64,000 nt of DNA from NCBI GenBank assembly GCA_947492375.1, contig CANLMI010000001.1:186001-250000 (forward strand), given 5' to 3'. Positions 44,167-53,287 of the stretch are shown here, in pieces. The stretch comes from an uncultured Kordiimonas sp. GTDB lineage: Bacteria > Pseudomonadota > Alphaproteobacteria > Sphingomonadales > Kordiimonadaceae. Made by a program: the position numbers and the translations under genes. The notes beneath the pieces were generated by a model. That model worked only from the letters and a program-made list of their open reading frames with translations, did no database searches and was not told where the DNA came from. How positions within the stretch are numbered: the first letter of the stretch is position 1; the number at the start of each line of letters is the position of its first letter.

Positions 44167-45118
44167 GGATTTCCTCATGTTTCATAAGAAGTTCTGTTGC
44201 AATTGAGAGCGCGATTGCTGATGGTTCTTTGGAGTTAATGCCGTTATATCCGATAGGGCACCGCATCCGCGTTACTGTGTTTTCATCCATGCCCAGCGAC
44301 CGTAATTTGGATTTAAAGCGTGCCGCTTTGGTGTCAGAGCCGATCACACCCACAAACGGAAAGCTGTTTGTTTTCAACGCCTCGTGCATGATAGCAAAAT
44401 CAGTGTCATGGCTGTGGGTAAGGGCAATAATGAAGGTGTTTTGAGGGGCATTGCTGAATGTATCAGATAGATTGCCAAGGGTTTGACATGTAAAGTTGGC
44501 GGGAACAGCCGAAGGAAATTCCTCTGAACGGTCATCGAACCATGAAACTTTAAAAGGAAGCGGCGCCAAGGTAAGCATGAGCGCTTTACCAATATGTCCA
44601 GCGCCAAAAAGATAAATATTGGTTCGTACGCTGCCAAATGTTTCTTTAAAAGTTTGGCTTTTATCCCATTCAAATTGTTCTGTGAGGGCGAACTGTTCCG
44701 TTGTTTGGAGGGCTAAAGGCAATCGTTTAACTCGGTCATCATGAATGATGGATTTTACATGAAAAATCCCAGTTTTTTCGCGCTCTGATAGGAGGCTGAC
44801 TTCTTCGATGTCAAGGTTGGTAAAAGTTTCAAACAGGATAATAACTGATCCGCCGCAGCATTGACCAAGTTGCGGGCCGAGCGGATATGTATGATGTGTA
44901 GTCTGTTTAGTTGAATTGATCAGTAAACTGGTAGATTTTTTAAGGGCTTCCCATTCGAGGGTGCCGCCGCCAATCGTGCCTGTGAAATGACCGTTGGGCG
45001 CAACAACCATACGCGTACCGGCTTTGCGCGGTGCTGAACCTTGTACAGAAAGGATTGTGACAAGGCAGGCACTACCATGGCTCGCAAGAAAAGTTTCTAT
45101 GTTGCTCCAAACTTTCAT
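44153..45118 (-). CDS. xdhC: Xanthine dehydrogenase accessory protein XdhC
   Basis: XdhC binds molybdenum cofactor, promotes its sulfuration and delivers it to XdhB. The 321-residue protein has the N-terminal segment SVQGSAPRKAGTRMVVAPNG (about 24-43), a CCGG motif (LGQCCGGSV) and a C-terminal Rossmann-type domain with FGAGHIGKAL and GVIGSDTKAARF. It starts 28 bp after the xdhB stop codon and overlaps guaD by 14 bp. Confidence 0.95.
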   Translation of the reverse strand: MKVWSNIETFLASHGSACLVTILSVQGSAPRKAGTRMVVAPNGHFTGTIGGGTLEWEALKKSTSLLINSTKQTTHHTYPLGPQLGQCCGGSVIILFETFTNLDIEEVSLLSEREKTGIFHVKSIIHDDRVKRLPLALQTTEQFALTEQFEWDKSQTFKETFGSVRTNIYLFGAGHIGKALMLTLAPLPFKVSWFDDRSEEFPSAVPANFTCQTLGNLSDTFSNAPQNTFIIALTHSHDTDFAIMHEALKTNSFPFVGVIGSDTKAARFKSKLRSLGMDENTVTRMRCPIGYNGINSKEPSAIALSIATELLMKHEEIHGQQ

Positions 45119-45146
45119 TTAGTCCCTGTATTCGTTCTGGCATTCA

Positions 45147-47534
45147 CTATTTTGAGCTGATTTCCTGCGCGGAGGCTACGGCATTTAAGATAGCTTCTGC
45201 TGTGGCAGGTGCCTCTAATTGTGGCAAGCTTGAGCGAGCATTGTCGGGCACAAGCGAACAAATAGCATCTAAAATTGCACAGTGAACAGAGTTCGCGAGC
45301 ATCACAGGAGGTTCGCCCACTGCTTTGGAGCGGTGGATGGTATCCGCTATATTGCCATCTGACGGCATAAGCTCAACACGAAAGTCTTCCGGGACATCGC
45401 TTGCGGTCGGAATTTTGTAGGTTGAGGGCGCGTGTGTGCGCAGAATACCTTGTTTATCATAAACAAGTTCTTCTGTTGTAAGCCAGCCCATGCCTTGAAC
45501 AAAGCCGCCTTCGATCTGACCAATATCGATGGCTGGATTGAGGGATCGGCCCACATCATGCAATATATCGACCCGGTCAATCTTCATTTCACCGGTCATG
45601 GTGTCGACCGTGACTTCGCTACATGAGGCACCATAAGCAAAATAAAGGAATGGCTGGCCGGTGCTTTTTTCCCTGTCCCATGTGATATCTGGTGTTGCAT
45701 AAAACCCTGTTGAAGAAAGTGATACGCGCGACAATATACATTGTTTGGCAAGTTCAGCGAAACTCATTGAGTTGAGAGCACTATCATCACCTTCTGCGCC
45801 TTTGGAACCAGTTGGGGCTAAAACTTGATTATGCTCAAATCTGATTTCACCGAGGTTACAGTTAAGTTGCGCTGCTGCAACCTGTGTCATGCATTCTTTT
45901 ATTTTGGTTGCAGCCTTCAGGGCTGCCATACCATTCAGGTCAGACCCGGAAGAGGCAGCAGTTGGTGAGGTGTTTGGCACCTTGTCAGTGTTTGTTGAGG
46001 TTATTCTAACCTTATCAACATCAATACCAAAAGCCTGCGACACGACCTGCGCAATTTTTATATAAAGACCTTGGCCCATTTCAGTGCCGCCGTGGTTCAA
46101 TTGTACTGATCCATCCGAATACACATTAACTAGAGCCCCAGCTTGATTAAGGTGTTTCAGTGTAAAAGAAATGCCAAATTTAACAGGCGTTAGGGCAATA
46201 CCTTTTTTGAGGATTGGATTTTTGCGATTAAAATCAGAAATTTGATCGCGCCTTTTACGGTATTCGGATGTGTTTTCAAGGCGTTGGACCAAAGCGTCGA
46301 TGATATTGTCTTCGATTTCCATACCATATGGAGTGATGCTTTTATCACCGCGGTAAAAGTTTGCTTTTCTGATATCAAGTGGATCTTTTCCCAGTTTGAA
46401 AGCAATTGCATCCATTATGCGCTCGGAACAGATCATGCCTTGCGGGCCACCAAAGCCACGGAATGCGGTGTTTGAAACCGTATTGGTACGCGCTCGTTGC
46501 GAATGGATAGAAACTTCCGGATAAAAATAACTATTATCAGCATGGAACATCGCACGGTCATTCACACCTGCTGAAAGGTCTGCTGAATTACCGCACCGCG
46601 AGGCAAGTTTCATTGAGACGGCGTGAAGAATACCCTCATTATCGAAGCCAGCCTCCCAGTTGCAGGTAAAGTCATGCCGTTTGCCTGTCAGGCGCATGTC
46701 ATCGTCGCGGTCAAGGCGCATTTTGGCAGGGCGCCCTGTTAGTTTAGCGGCGAGTGCAGCAAGGGCAGCCCACTGTGCTGCTTGGGATTCTTTCCCGCCA
46801 AAGCCACCACCCATACGCCGGCATATACAGGTTACCTGCGCCTCAGGGATGGTAAGCATATTGGCAACAATATGTTGAATTTCAGAAGGGTGCTGGGTAG
46901 AGGCGTGGATGGTGATTTCATCAGCGTCACCCGGCACAGCAAGCGATACCTGGCCTTCTAAATAAAAGTGCTCTTGACCACCAATTTTGAAATCACCCAT
47001 TAAATTGTTTGGGGATTTATTGATTGTATCTTCGGGGTTGCCGCGCCTGAATTCATAGTCCGGGAGGACGTTACTATCAGCATCATCAATATTGACAGTC
47101 GGAACTTCTTCGTCGATTTCAAACGTTGCAAGGCGTGCTGCGCGGCGTGCCTTCTCTCTGGTTTCGGCAACGACAGCAAACAATACTTGCCCGTGGAACT
47201 GAATATCGCCAGGTGATAAAATAAAGTCATCGCCGAGGGCTGGGCTGCAATCATTTTTGCCGGGAATATCATCAACTGTTAAGACGGTTATAACACCGGG
47301 GGCGTTTCTGACTGTATCCAAATTCATCGATCGCACTTTACCACGTGCGCTATTTGCAAAGCCGGGCGCTAAATGGAGCGTGCCTTTGGGTTCAATAATA
47401 TCGTCCACATAAGCAGCGCTTCCCTGAACATGTAATGGGGCGCTATCATGCTTGATTGATTTGCCTACCGACATTGAGTTTTCTGGGGCTGTCACTGTTG
47501 TGGAAGGGTCGAGTTTTAAGCCGCGATGTGTCAT
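45147..47534 (-). CDS. xdhB: Xanthine dehydrogenase, molybdenum-binding subunit
   Basis: This 795-residue subunit carries the molybdopterin centre where hypoxanthine and xanthine are hydroxylated to urate. Visible features are GGGFGGKESQA (about 240-250), AFRGFGGPQG near the active-site Arg, GTEMGQGLYIKIAQV, and KAVGEPPVMLA near the C-terminus with the catalytic Glu. It overlaps xdhA by 4 bp and is followed by xdhC. Substrate assignment to xanthine rests on these motifs plus the purine-degradation neighbours. Confidence 0.96.
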   Translation of the reverse strand: MTHRGLKLDPSTTVTAPENSMSVGKSIKHDSAPLHVQGSAAYVDDIIEPKGTLHLAPGFANSARGKVRSMNLDTVRNAPGVITVLTVDDIPGKNDCSPALGDDFILSPGDIQFHGQVLFAVVAETREKARRAARLATFEIDEEVPTVNIDDADSNVLPDYEFRRGNPEDTINKSPNNLMGDFKIGGQEHFYLEGQVSLAVPGDADEITIHASTQHPSEIQHIVANMLTIPEAQVTCICRRMGGGFGGKESQAAQWAALAALAAKLTGRPAKMRLDRDDDMRLTGKRHDFTCNWEAGFDNEGILHAVSMKLASRCGNSADLSAGVNDRAMFHADNSYFYPEVSIHSQRARTNTVSNTAFRGFGGPQGMICSERIMDAIAFKLGKDPLDIRKANFYRGDKSITPYGMEIEDNIIDALVQRLENTSEYRKRRDQISDFNRKNPILKKGIALTPVKFGISFTLKHLNQAGALVNVYSDGSVQLNHGGTEMGQGLYIKIAQVVSQAFGIDVDKVRITSTNTDKVPNTSPTAASSGSDLNGMAALKAATKIKECMTQVAAAQLNCNLGEIRFEHNQVLAPTGSKGAEGDDSALNSMSFAELAKQCILSRVSLSSTGFYATPDITWDREKSTGQPFLYFAYGASCSEVTVDTMTGEMKIDRVDILHDVGRSLNPAIDIGQIEGGFVQGMGWLTTEELVYDKQGILRTHAPSTYKIPTASDVPEDFRVELMPSDGNIADTIHRSKAVGEPPVMLANSVHCAILDAICSLVPDNARSSLPQLEAPATAEAILNAVASAQEISSK

Positions 47535-49036
47535 TTCGCTATCTCCACTGGTGCCACATGCCGTGGGATGATCCTTGTGTCCATTTTCTCCAGATCACAA
47601 ATATCAGCCGCTAATTCAATCATTGCTTTTCTTAAAAGGTTCTGAGCGGTTTTTATCCGGTAGGCTGATGTTGCTCGCATGTCGGATATGGGGGCGAAGT
47701 CTTTCGCTAGGGCGATTACTGATGCCTCAATGGCATTGTCCGCTGTTAATTGAGCCCCGATGAGTGCTGCCTCGGCATGGGGTGCCCGTTTAGGGGTTGC
47801 GGCCATGCCGCCCATAGCAAGGCGTGCATCTGTTATTACATTTTCATTGTTCACTGTGACACGCAGGGCAAAGAGAAGGGCGGAAATATCCTGATCGAAC
47901 CGCTTAGAGACTTTGTATGTAGGGAGATGCTCAGCTGTTTGAAGTTTGGGAATTTTAATTGATCTGACAAATTCACCTTCTTTTCGGTCTTGTTTACCAT
48001 AATCAATGAAGAAATCCTCAAGGGGGATTGTTCGTGTTTCCAAGCCCTGTTGAAGGGTGAGCTGGGCATTAAGAGCGATCAGTAACGGCGGTGTATCACC
48101 TATCGGTGAACCATTGGCAATGTTGCCACCGATTGTGCCGCTTGCCCGAACCTGTTTGGAGCCGATGCGTCGGATAATTTCGCCGACATCAGGGTCAATT
48201 GCCGCGAGGCTTTCTTCGGCTTTCGCATATGTCACACCGCCGCCTATTTCAAGGGCATCACTGGTATCTGAAATAGTATCAAATCCCTGAACTTTACCGA
48301 GCCATATTATTTTAGGCAGTTCCATCAGGCCCTTTGTAATCCAGAGGCCGACATCTGTGGCGCCAGCAACAAGTGTTGCATCACTATGTTTGGTATAGAG
48401 TTCAGCAAGTTCGTCAATTGAGGCAGGTGCAGCAAAGAAAGCGGTCTCGTCTCCAATAAAAACAGAGGCTCCGTCGTCTCTTGTGATTGATGCGAGCAGA
48501 CCCGCTGTTGTTTCACGGCGGTTGTTAAACTTGTCTGGTACCCCTTCTTCAAATGCCGTTAAGGCTGCTTGAACTATTGGACGGTATCCCGTGCAGCGGC
48601 AAAGGTTACCAGCTAATTGATCGGTTACTTGTTGGCGGTTTATATTACCTTCCGCATTTTGATAAAGCGGCAGAAGAGCCATAATAAAACCGGGGGTGCA
48701 GAACCCGCACTGCGATGCATGAAAATCGGTGAAAGATTGCTGTAAGGGATGCAGTGTTCCATCAGGCTCAGCGAGGTCATCAATCGTAATGACTTCCTGA
48801 CCATCAACCATGCCCAGAAGTGTGATGCAGCTATTGGCTGGTCGATAAACGAGTTCGCCGTTCTTAACTTCACCTAGCATGACGGTACAAGCGCCGCAGT
48901 CGCCCTCGTTACATCCTTCTTTTGTGCCTTTTTTTTCTGCTTTAAGCCGGAGATAGTCAAGCAGTGTGTCAGTTGGCTTGAAGTCCGATATTTCGGTCAG
49001 CTTGCCGTTTTGGGTGAAGGAAATTTTACTGCGCAT
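47531..49036 (-). CDS. xdhA: Xanthine dehydrogenase, FAD and [2Fe-2S] subunit
   Basis: The 501-residue subunit moves electrons from the molybdenum centre to NAD. The N-terminal plant-type ferredoxin domain has CNEGDCGAC (Cys42, Cys47, Cys50), followed by the second cluster domain with SQCGFCTPGF and LCRCTGYRPI. The C-terminal half is the FAD-binding domain with VAGATDVGLWI and ASGTIGGNIANGSPIGD. The start follows the uraH stop codon by five bases and the stop overlaps xdhB by 4 bp. Confidence 0.96.
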   Translation of the reverse strand: MRSKISFTQNGKLTEISDFKPTDTLLDYLRLKAEKKGTKEGCNEGDCGACTVMLGEVKNGELVYRPANSCITLLGMVDGQEVITIDDLAEPDGTLHPLQQSFTDFHASQCGFCTPGFIMALLPLYQNAEGNINRQQVTDQLAGNLCRCTGYRPIVQAALTAFEEGVPDKFNNRRETTAGLLASITRDDGASVFIGDETAFFAAPASIDELAELYTKHSDATLVAGATDVGLWITKGLMELPKIIWLGKVQGFDTISDTSDALEIGGGVTYAKAEESLAAIDPDVGEIIRRIGSKQVRASGTIGGNIANGSPIGDTPPLLIALNAQLTLQQGLETRTIPLEDFFIDYGKQDRKEGEFVRSIKIPKLQTAEHLPTYKVSKRFDQDISALLFALRVTVNNENVITDARLAMGGMAATPKRAPHAEAALIGAQLTADNAIEASVIALAKDFAPISDMRATSAYRIKTAQNLLRKAMIELAADICDLEKMDTRIIPRHVAPVEIAK

Positions 49037-49041
49037 ATCGT

Positions 49042-49395
49042 TTAACTGCCCCGGTAAGTGGAATAACCATAAGGTGAAACAAGAAGCGGTACATGATAGT
49101 GCGCTTCTTCATCAGCAATACCAAAGATAATCGGCACAATATCAAGAAATCTGGGAGAGGGGAGGTCTATGCCGTTTGAGGCGAAATAATCACCAACATG
49201 AAAGCGGAGCTCGTAAGTGCCGCTCTGCATATCCGCTTCACTGATGATCGGCTTATCAAGGCGCCCATCGCTGTTTGTTGTATCACTACTAATATGGCGC
49301 AGTGTATCACTTGAACGGTCCCAAAGCTCGATTAAGAGCCCTGAGGCGGGTTTTCCGTTTGATGTATCAAGTACATGAGTAGTGACAAATCCCAT
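49042..49395 (-). CDS. uraH: 5-hydroxyisourate hydrolase (transthyretin-like)
   Basis: The enzyme opens 5-hydroxyisourate, the product of urate oxidation, to OHCU. The 117-residue protein begins with GFVTTHVLDTSNGKPASGL, the TTHVLDT opening carrying a catalytic His, and ends with the family's C-terminal YRGS. It is the first gene of the minus-strand operon, 170 bp from the divergent LysR regulator gene, so the promoter lies in that gap. Its product step joins the PuuD and UraD steps encoded on the other strand. Confidence 0.95.
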   Translation of the reverse strand: MGFVTTHVLDTSNGKPASGLLIELWDRSSDTLRHISSDTTNSDGRLDKPIISEADMQSGTYELRFHVGDYFASNGIDLPSPRFLDIVPIIFGIADEEAHYHVPLLVSPYGYSTYRGS

Positions 49396-49564
49396 TGTGA
49401 CTTCCTTATATGGGCGGTTAAAACCATATGTAAATTCAATATGTTAAACGGTATATTCTGACGTATCTAAAATTAATCTTTTGTAATTTATCAATATTGC
49501 CAAATTTTCTGTGTTCTAAAAAGCATAATAAATAGGTATGGTGATCATCAAAAAGGCAACAATA

Positions 49565-50512
49565 ATGATAAACCACAAACGACAAACTATGTTTTATTCG
49601 CCAGCCTTCCGGTATTTTGTGGCGGTTGCCGAGCACGAATCTGTGCGTGCGGCGGCGCGTGAATTGAATGTTGCCTCTTCCGCAGTTAACCGGCATTTAC
49701 TTGCGCTTGAGAGAGAGTTTGGTGTTAATTTTTTTGACCGTGTTGGCCGCCGTTTGAGATTATCCGAGGCGGGTGAAATTTTATTGCGACATGCCAAGCG
49801 GGCATTGGCCGATATTGATAATGCGATTGCATCTATTGATGATTTGTCGGGGTTGAAGCGCGGAAGGGTGAAAGTTGCTACAGTTGAAAGCGTGGCTGAC
49901 GCCATGTTGCCGGGGCTCGTGCAGCGCTTTCAGGAAGCTTATCCGGGGATTAAGCTTGATATTCAAATCGGATCAGCGGCCTCTGTTACCGAGCAGCTTT
50001 TGGCCTCTGATTGCCATCTTGCAATAAATTTCATGTCGTCGGGGGAGGACGCGGGTGTAGAGATTTGTTCGTTTGACCTTCCTGTCGGCGCTGTGGTCAG
50101 AAGCGATCATCCGCTTGCCAGGAAGAAAAGCTGTACGATACAGGATTGCCTAGCTTATCCATTATCATTGCCCAGGCGAACCTTATCTATAGGAAAAATT
50201 ATTAATCAGTTGCTGGATAGTGCTGCCAGAGGAGGCAGGCACCCTGAAAAGGCAGTTGTGCAATCAAATTCATTACGGTTTGTAAGGAGCTTTCTGGAAG
50301 ATACAGATTATGTTGCGTTTCAAACGCACCTTGGCATGATGAATGAGCAACTTATTGGTAAACTGGCTTTTGTTCCGTTAAGTGATGTCGGGGCAGATGC
50401 GGACCGTTTGGTTTTGATGCGAAGCGCATCGCAGGAGCTTTCTCTGGCACCGCTTGAATTTGCCAGATACGCAGAAGATTTTATGCTGGAACAGATCAAA
50501 GGCACTTATTGA
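49565..50512 (+). CDS. LysR-type transcriptional regulator of the purine island
   Basis: This 315-residue regulator has an N-terminal winged helix-turn-helix (FRYFVAVAEHESVRAAARELN with NVASSAVNRHLLALERE, about 12-49) and a C-terminal substrate-binding domain (about 95-305). It lies between the two divergent purine gene sets, 170 bp from uraH and 135 bp from puuD, so it probably controls both. The effector cannot be read; urate or another purine intermediate is the natural guess. I place the start at 49565, with AAAGGC upstream; a start at 49538 or 49589 is also possible. Confidence 0.9.
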   Translation: MINHKRQTMFYSPAFRYFVAVAEHESVRAAARELNVASSAVNRHLLALEREFGVNFFDRVGRRLRLSEAGEILLRHAKRALADIDNAIASIDDLSGLKRGRVKVATVESVADAMLPGLVQRFQEAYPGIKLDIQIGSAASVTEQLLASDCHLAINFMSSGEDAGVEICSFDLPVGAVVRSDHPLARKKSCTIQDCLAYPLSLPRRTLSIGKIINQLLDSAARGGRHPEKAVVQSNSLRFVRSFLEDTDYVAFQTHLGMMNEQLIGKLAFVPLSDVGADADRLVLMRSASQELSLAPLEFARYAEDFMLEQIKGTY

Positions 50513-50647
50513 CTGGTCTCGATACGAGAGCATAGAGGCAAATTTAAAGCACTATCTAGAACACAATTTTTTTGACATAATGAGACAATGCACAGAGTCT
50601 TGTCCTGTGAGGTTCATTTTTTCTTTTATTGATAGAGAGCTAACACT

Positions 50648-51859
50648 ATGGATGCCTTTTATATTGATTGGCTAAATCTTATATTTCGCTGGAGCCATCT
50701 GATTGCAGGTGTTGGATGGATAGGTACATCTTTCTATTTTATTGCTCTGGATTTATCACTGCGCAAACGTGAGGGACAGAAACCGGGCGTTTTTGGCTCA
50801 GCATGGTTGGTGCATGGGGGCGGGTTTTATGATGTGCAAAAATATAGTGTTGCACCCGATAACCTTCCTGATGACCTCGTTTGGTATAAATGGGAGGCTT
50901 ACCTCACCTGGGTTACTGGCTTTGCGCTGATCATATTCCAATATTATGCCAAAGCATCCAGTTACCTTATTGACCCCTCTGTCATGGCGCTTACCACATG
51001 GGAAGCGATCGGCCTATCAATTGGGTCTTTGGCTTTGGGCTGGTTAGTTTATGACAGATTATGCAAGCTGTTCCTTGGCCGTAGTACGCTTTGGCTTGGT
51101 ATATCGGTTTTTATTTTTATCCTCGCTGCCAGTTATGGCTATACCCATATTTATTCTGGCCGTGGTGCTTTGATCCATATCGGAGCGATGGTTGGCACCA
51201 TGATGGCTTTCAATGTGTTTATGATTATTATTCCTAATCAGAAGAAAATTGTTGCCTCGCTTCTTGCCGGTGAAAAGCCTGATCCCACACTTGGCCAAAT
51301 CGGAAAACAACGTTCTGTTCATAATAACTATTTAACCTTACCAGTGCTTTTGATGATGGTTTCAAACCATTATCCGTTTGTGACTAATCATCCACATAGC
51401 TGGATTGTTGTTGCCCTTATTCTGGTAGTAGGTGCAGCTTTCCGGCATTTTCTTAATAGCCATGAAGCTGCACACGGCAAACCTGATAGCGAAGTGCGGA
51501 ATTATAGTTGGGCACTTGTTGTTACCATTATCGGTTTGTTTATTCTTGTTCTCTTTACAAGCCCGGTTGAAAGGGATCTCTCAAAAGCAAGCGGTGTTGA
51601 TGATGCACAGATGTTAGCGATTAGTGGAAAACACTGTGTATCCTGCCATGCTGTACAGCCTACCAGTGAGTATTTTGATGAAGCTCCCAAAGGCGTGCAC
51701 CTTGAAACGGTAGCAGACTTAAAACGATATCGGGATTTGATCAAAGCACAGGTGGTGGACAGCGATGTGATGCCCCTTGGAAACGAAACAGGGATGACCG
51801 AGCAAGAGCGTATTGCTGTTGCCGCCTGGATCGAAGCGCAAAGAAAGGGCGGTAACTAA
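50648..51859 (+). CDS. puuD: Urate hydroxylase PuuD, membrane-bound with C-terminal cytochrome c domain
   Basis: PuuD oxidises urate to 5-hydroxyisourate and passes electrons to the respiratory chain, unlike soluble uricases that use oxygen directly. The 403-residue protein has an N-terminal part with about eight transmembrane helices starting FRWSHLIAGVGWIGTSFYF (13-31), where conserved histidines lie, and a soluble C-terminal cytochrome c domain with CVSCH (Cys330, Cys333, His334). It is the first gene of the plus-strand purine set, overlapping uraD by one base. Confidence 0.94.
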   Translation: MDAFYIDWLNLIFRWSHLIAGVGWIGTSFYFIALDLSLRKREGQKPGVFGSAWLVHGGGFYDVQKYSVAPDNLPDDLVWYKWEAYLTWVTGFALIIFQYYAKASSYLIDPSVMALTTWEAIGLSIGSLALGWLVYDRLCKLFLGRSTLWLGISVFIFILAASYGYTHIYSGRGALIHIGAMVGTMMAFNVFMIIIPNQKKIVASLLAGEKPDPTLGQIGKQRSVHNNYLTLPVLLMMVSNHYPFVTNHPHSWIVVALILVVGAAFRHFLNSHEAAHGKPDSEVRNYSWALVVTIIGLFILVLFTSPVERDLSKASGVDDAQMLAISGKHCVSCHAVQPTSEYFDEAPKGVHLETVADLKRYRDLIKAQVVDSDVMPLGNETGMTEQERIAVAAWIEAQRKGGN

Positions 51860-52377
51860 TGGCACGATTTATGTCGATTAGTACAATCAATGAAATGGAC
51901 TTAGGTACGTTTCTGTCGAATTTCGGTGAAGTGGCGGAGGATTCTTCTTGGGTTGCGCGTCAGGCATTTGAGTATGCCCCTTTTCAAAATCTAACGGCGC
52001 TTATTGATGCTTTTAAAGCATCGGTTCTAAATTCTGATGTTGATCGCCAGCTAGATTTGATTTGTTGCCACCCGGATTTGGCAGGGAAGGCAGCAATCGC
52101 AGGGGAGTTGGGCAAAGATTCAACGGACGAACAAAAGCAAGCTGGCATAAGTGCGCTTAGTAAGGAAGAGTTTGCTCGCTTCACAGATTTTAACACCCGT
52201 TACAAAGATAAATTTGGTTTCCCTTTTATCCTGGCTGTTAAAGGGGCAACCAAAGAAATCATATTAGACGCTTTTAGTAAGCGGGTGGATAATGGAAAGC
52301 CGGAAGAGTTTAAAGAAGCATTGAAGCAGATATGCAAGATTATGCAATTTCGCCTGGAAGCGAGGGTAGCCAAGTGA
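51859..52377 (+). CDS. uraD: OHCU decarboxylase
   Basis: UraD decarboxylates 2-oxo-4-hydroxy-4-carboxy-5-ureidoimidazoline to (S)-allantoin. The 172-residue protein is helical and holds the catalytic His in CCHPDLAGKAAI (about 70-81) and a KFGFPFILAVKG motif near the C-terminus, both typical of the family. It shares one base with puuD and is followed two bases later by puuE. Confidence 0.94.
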   Translation: MARFMSISTINEMDLGTFLSNFGEVAEDSSWVARQAFEYAPFQNLTALIDAFKASVLNSDVDRQLDLICCHPDLAGKAAIAGELGKDSTDEQKQAGISALSKEEFARFTDFNTRYKDKFGFPFILAVKGATKEIILDAFSKRVDNGKPEEFKEALKQICKIMQFRLEARVAK

Positions 52378-52379
52378 CT

Positions 52380-53285
52380 ATGGCACGAGACTTTGCCGGA
52401 TATAAGGGAAAACCGCCAAAGGTTAGCTGGCCAAACAAGGCACGTGTAGCTGTTCAATTTGTTCTTAATTACGAAGAAGGCGGTGAAAACTGTATCCTGA
52501 ACGGGGATAAAGCGTCAGAAACTTTCCTATCCGAAATTATTGGTGCGCGCGCTTTTGAAGGAAAGCGCCATATGTCGATGGAATCGATTTATGAATATGG
52601 CAGCCGCGTAGGTGTTTGGCGGATACTTGAGTTATTTCGTACGCGTGAAATACCGATCACCCTATTTAGTGTTGCCAAAGCGATGGAGCTTAATGCTACG
52701 CCAATTGAACAAGCTCTTAAGGACGGGCATGAGATATGTAGCCATGGACTGCGGTGGATTGATTATGCTGATATACCAGCAGATATTGAGCGCCAGCATA
52801 TGCAGGAAGCAATAGAGATACATAAAGCAATCACAGGCGACCGACCATTAGGATGGTACACTGGCCGGACATCTGAAAATACACGGAGATTAGTGGCAGA
52901 AGACGGCGGTTTTCTTTATGACGCTGATGATTATTCCGATGATTTGCCATTTTGGTCGAGAGTGGAAACATACAAACCACATCTTGTCGTACCGTACACT
53001 TTAGATGCGAACGATATGCGATTTGCTTCCGCGCAAGGATTTAACTGTGGTGATCAGTTTTATCAGTATCTTAAAGATGCTTTCGATACGCTATATGAAG
53101 AGGGGGCTGTTAGCCCCAAAATGATGTCTATTGGGCTTCATTGTCGGCTGGTTGGACGGCCTGGCCGTTTTGCTTCGCTTAAACGTTTTGTCGACTATGT
53201 TCGTGCTCATGAGGCTGTTTGGTTTGCACGGCGGGTCGATATTGCTCGGCATTGGATTTCACATCACCCTGTTGAAGAGGGATAA
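52380..53285 (+). CDS. puuE: Allantoinase PuuE (polysaccharide-deacetylase type)
   Basis: PuuE hydrolyses allantoin to allantoate; it belongs to the NodB-like carbohydrate esterase fold and is not related to the amidohydrolase AllB. The 301-residue protein carries ARVAVQFVLNYEEGGENCIL, EYGSRVGVWRILELF, EICSHGLRWIDY with metal-binding His, and SIGLHCRLVGRPGR. I use the ATG at 52380, since members begin just before RDFAGYKGKPP; a start at 52332 would overlap uraD by 46 bp. The gene lies in tight order with uraD and the allantoicase gene. Confidence 0.93.
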   Translation: MARDFAGYKGKPPKVSWPNKARVAVQFVLNYEEGGENCILNGDKASETFLSEIIGARAFEGKRHMSMESIYEYGSRVGVWRILELFRTREIPITLFSVAKAMELNATPIEQALKDGHEICSHGLRWIDYADIPADIERQHMQEAIEIHKAITGDRPLGWYTGRTSENTRRLVAEDGGFLYDADDYSDDLPFWSRVETYKPHLVVPYTLDANDMRFASAQGFNCGDQFYQYLKDAFDTLYEEGAVSPKMMSIGLHCRLVGRPGRFASLKRFVDYVRAHEAVWFARRVDIARHWISHHPVEEG

Positions 53286-53287
53286 AT

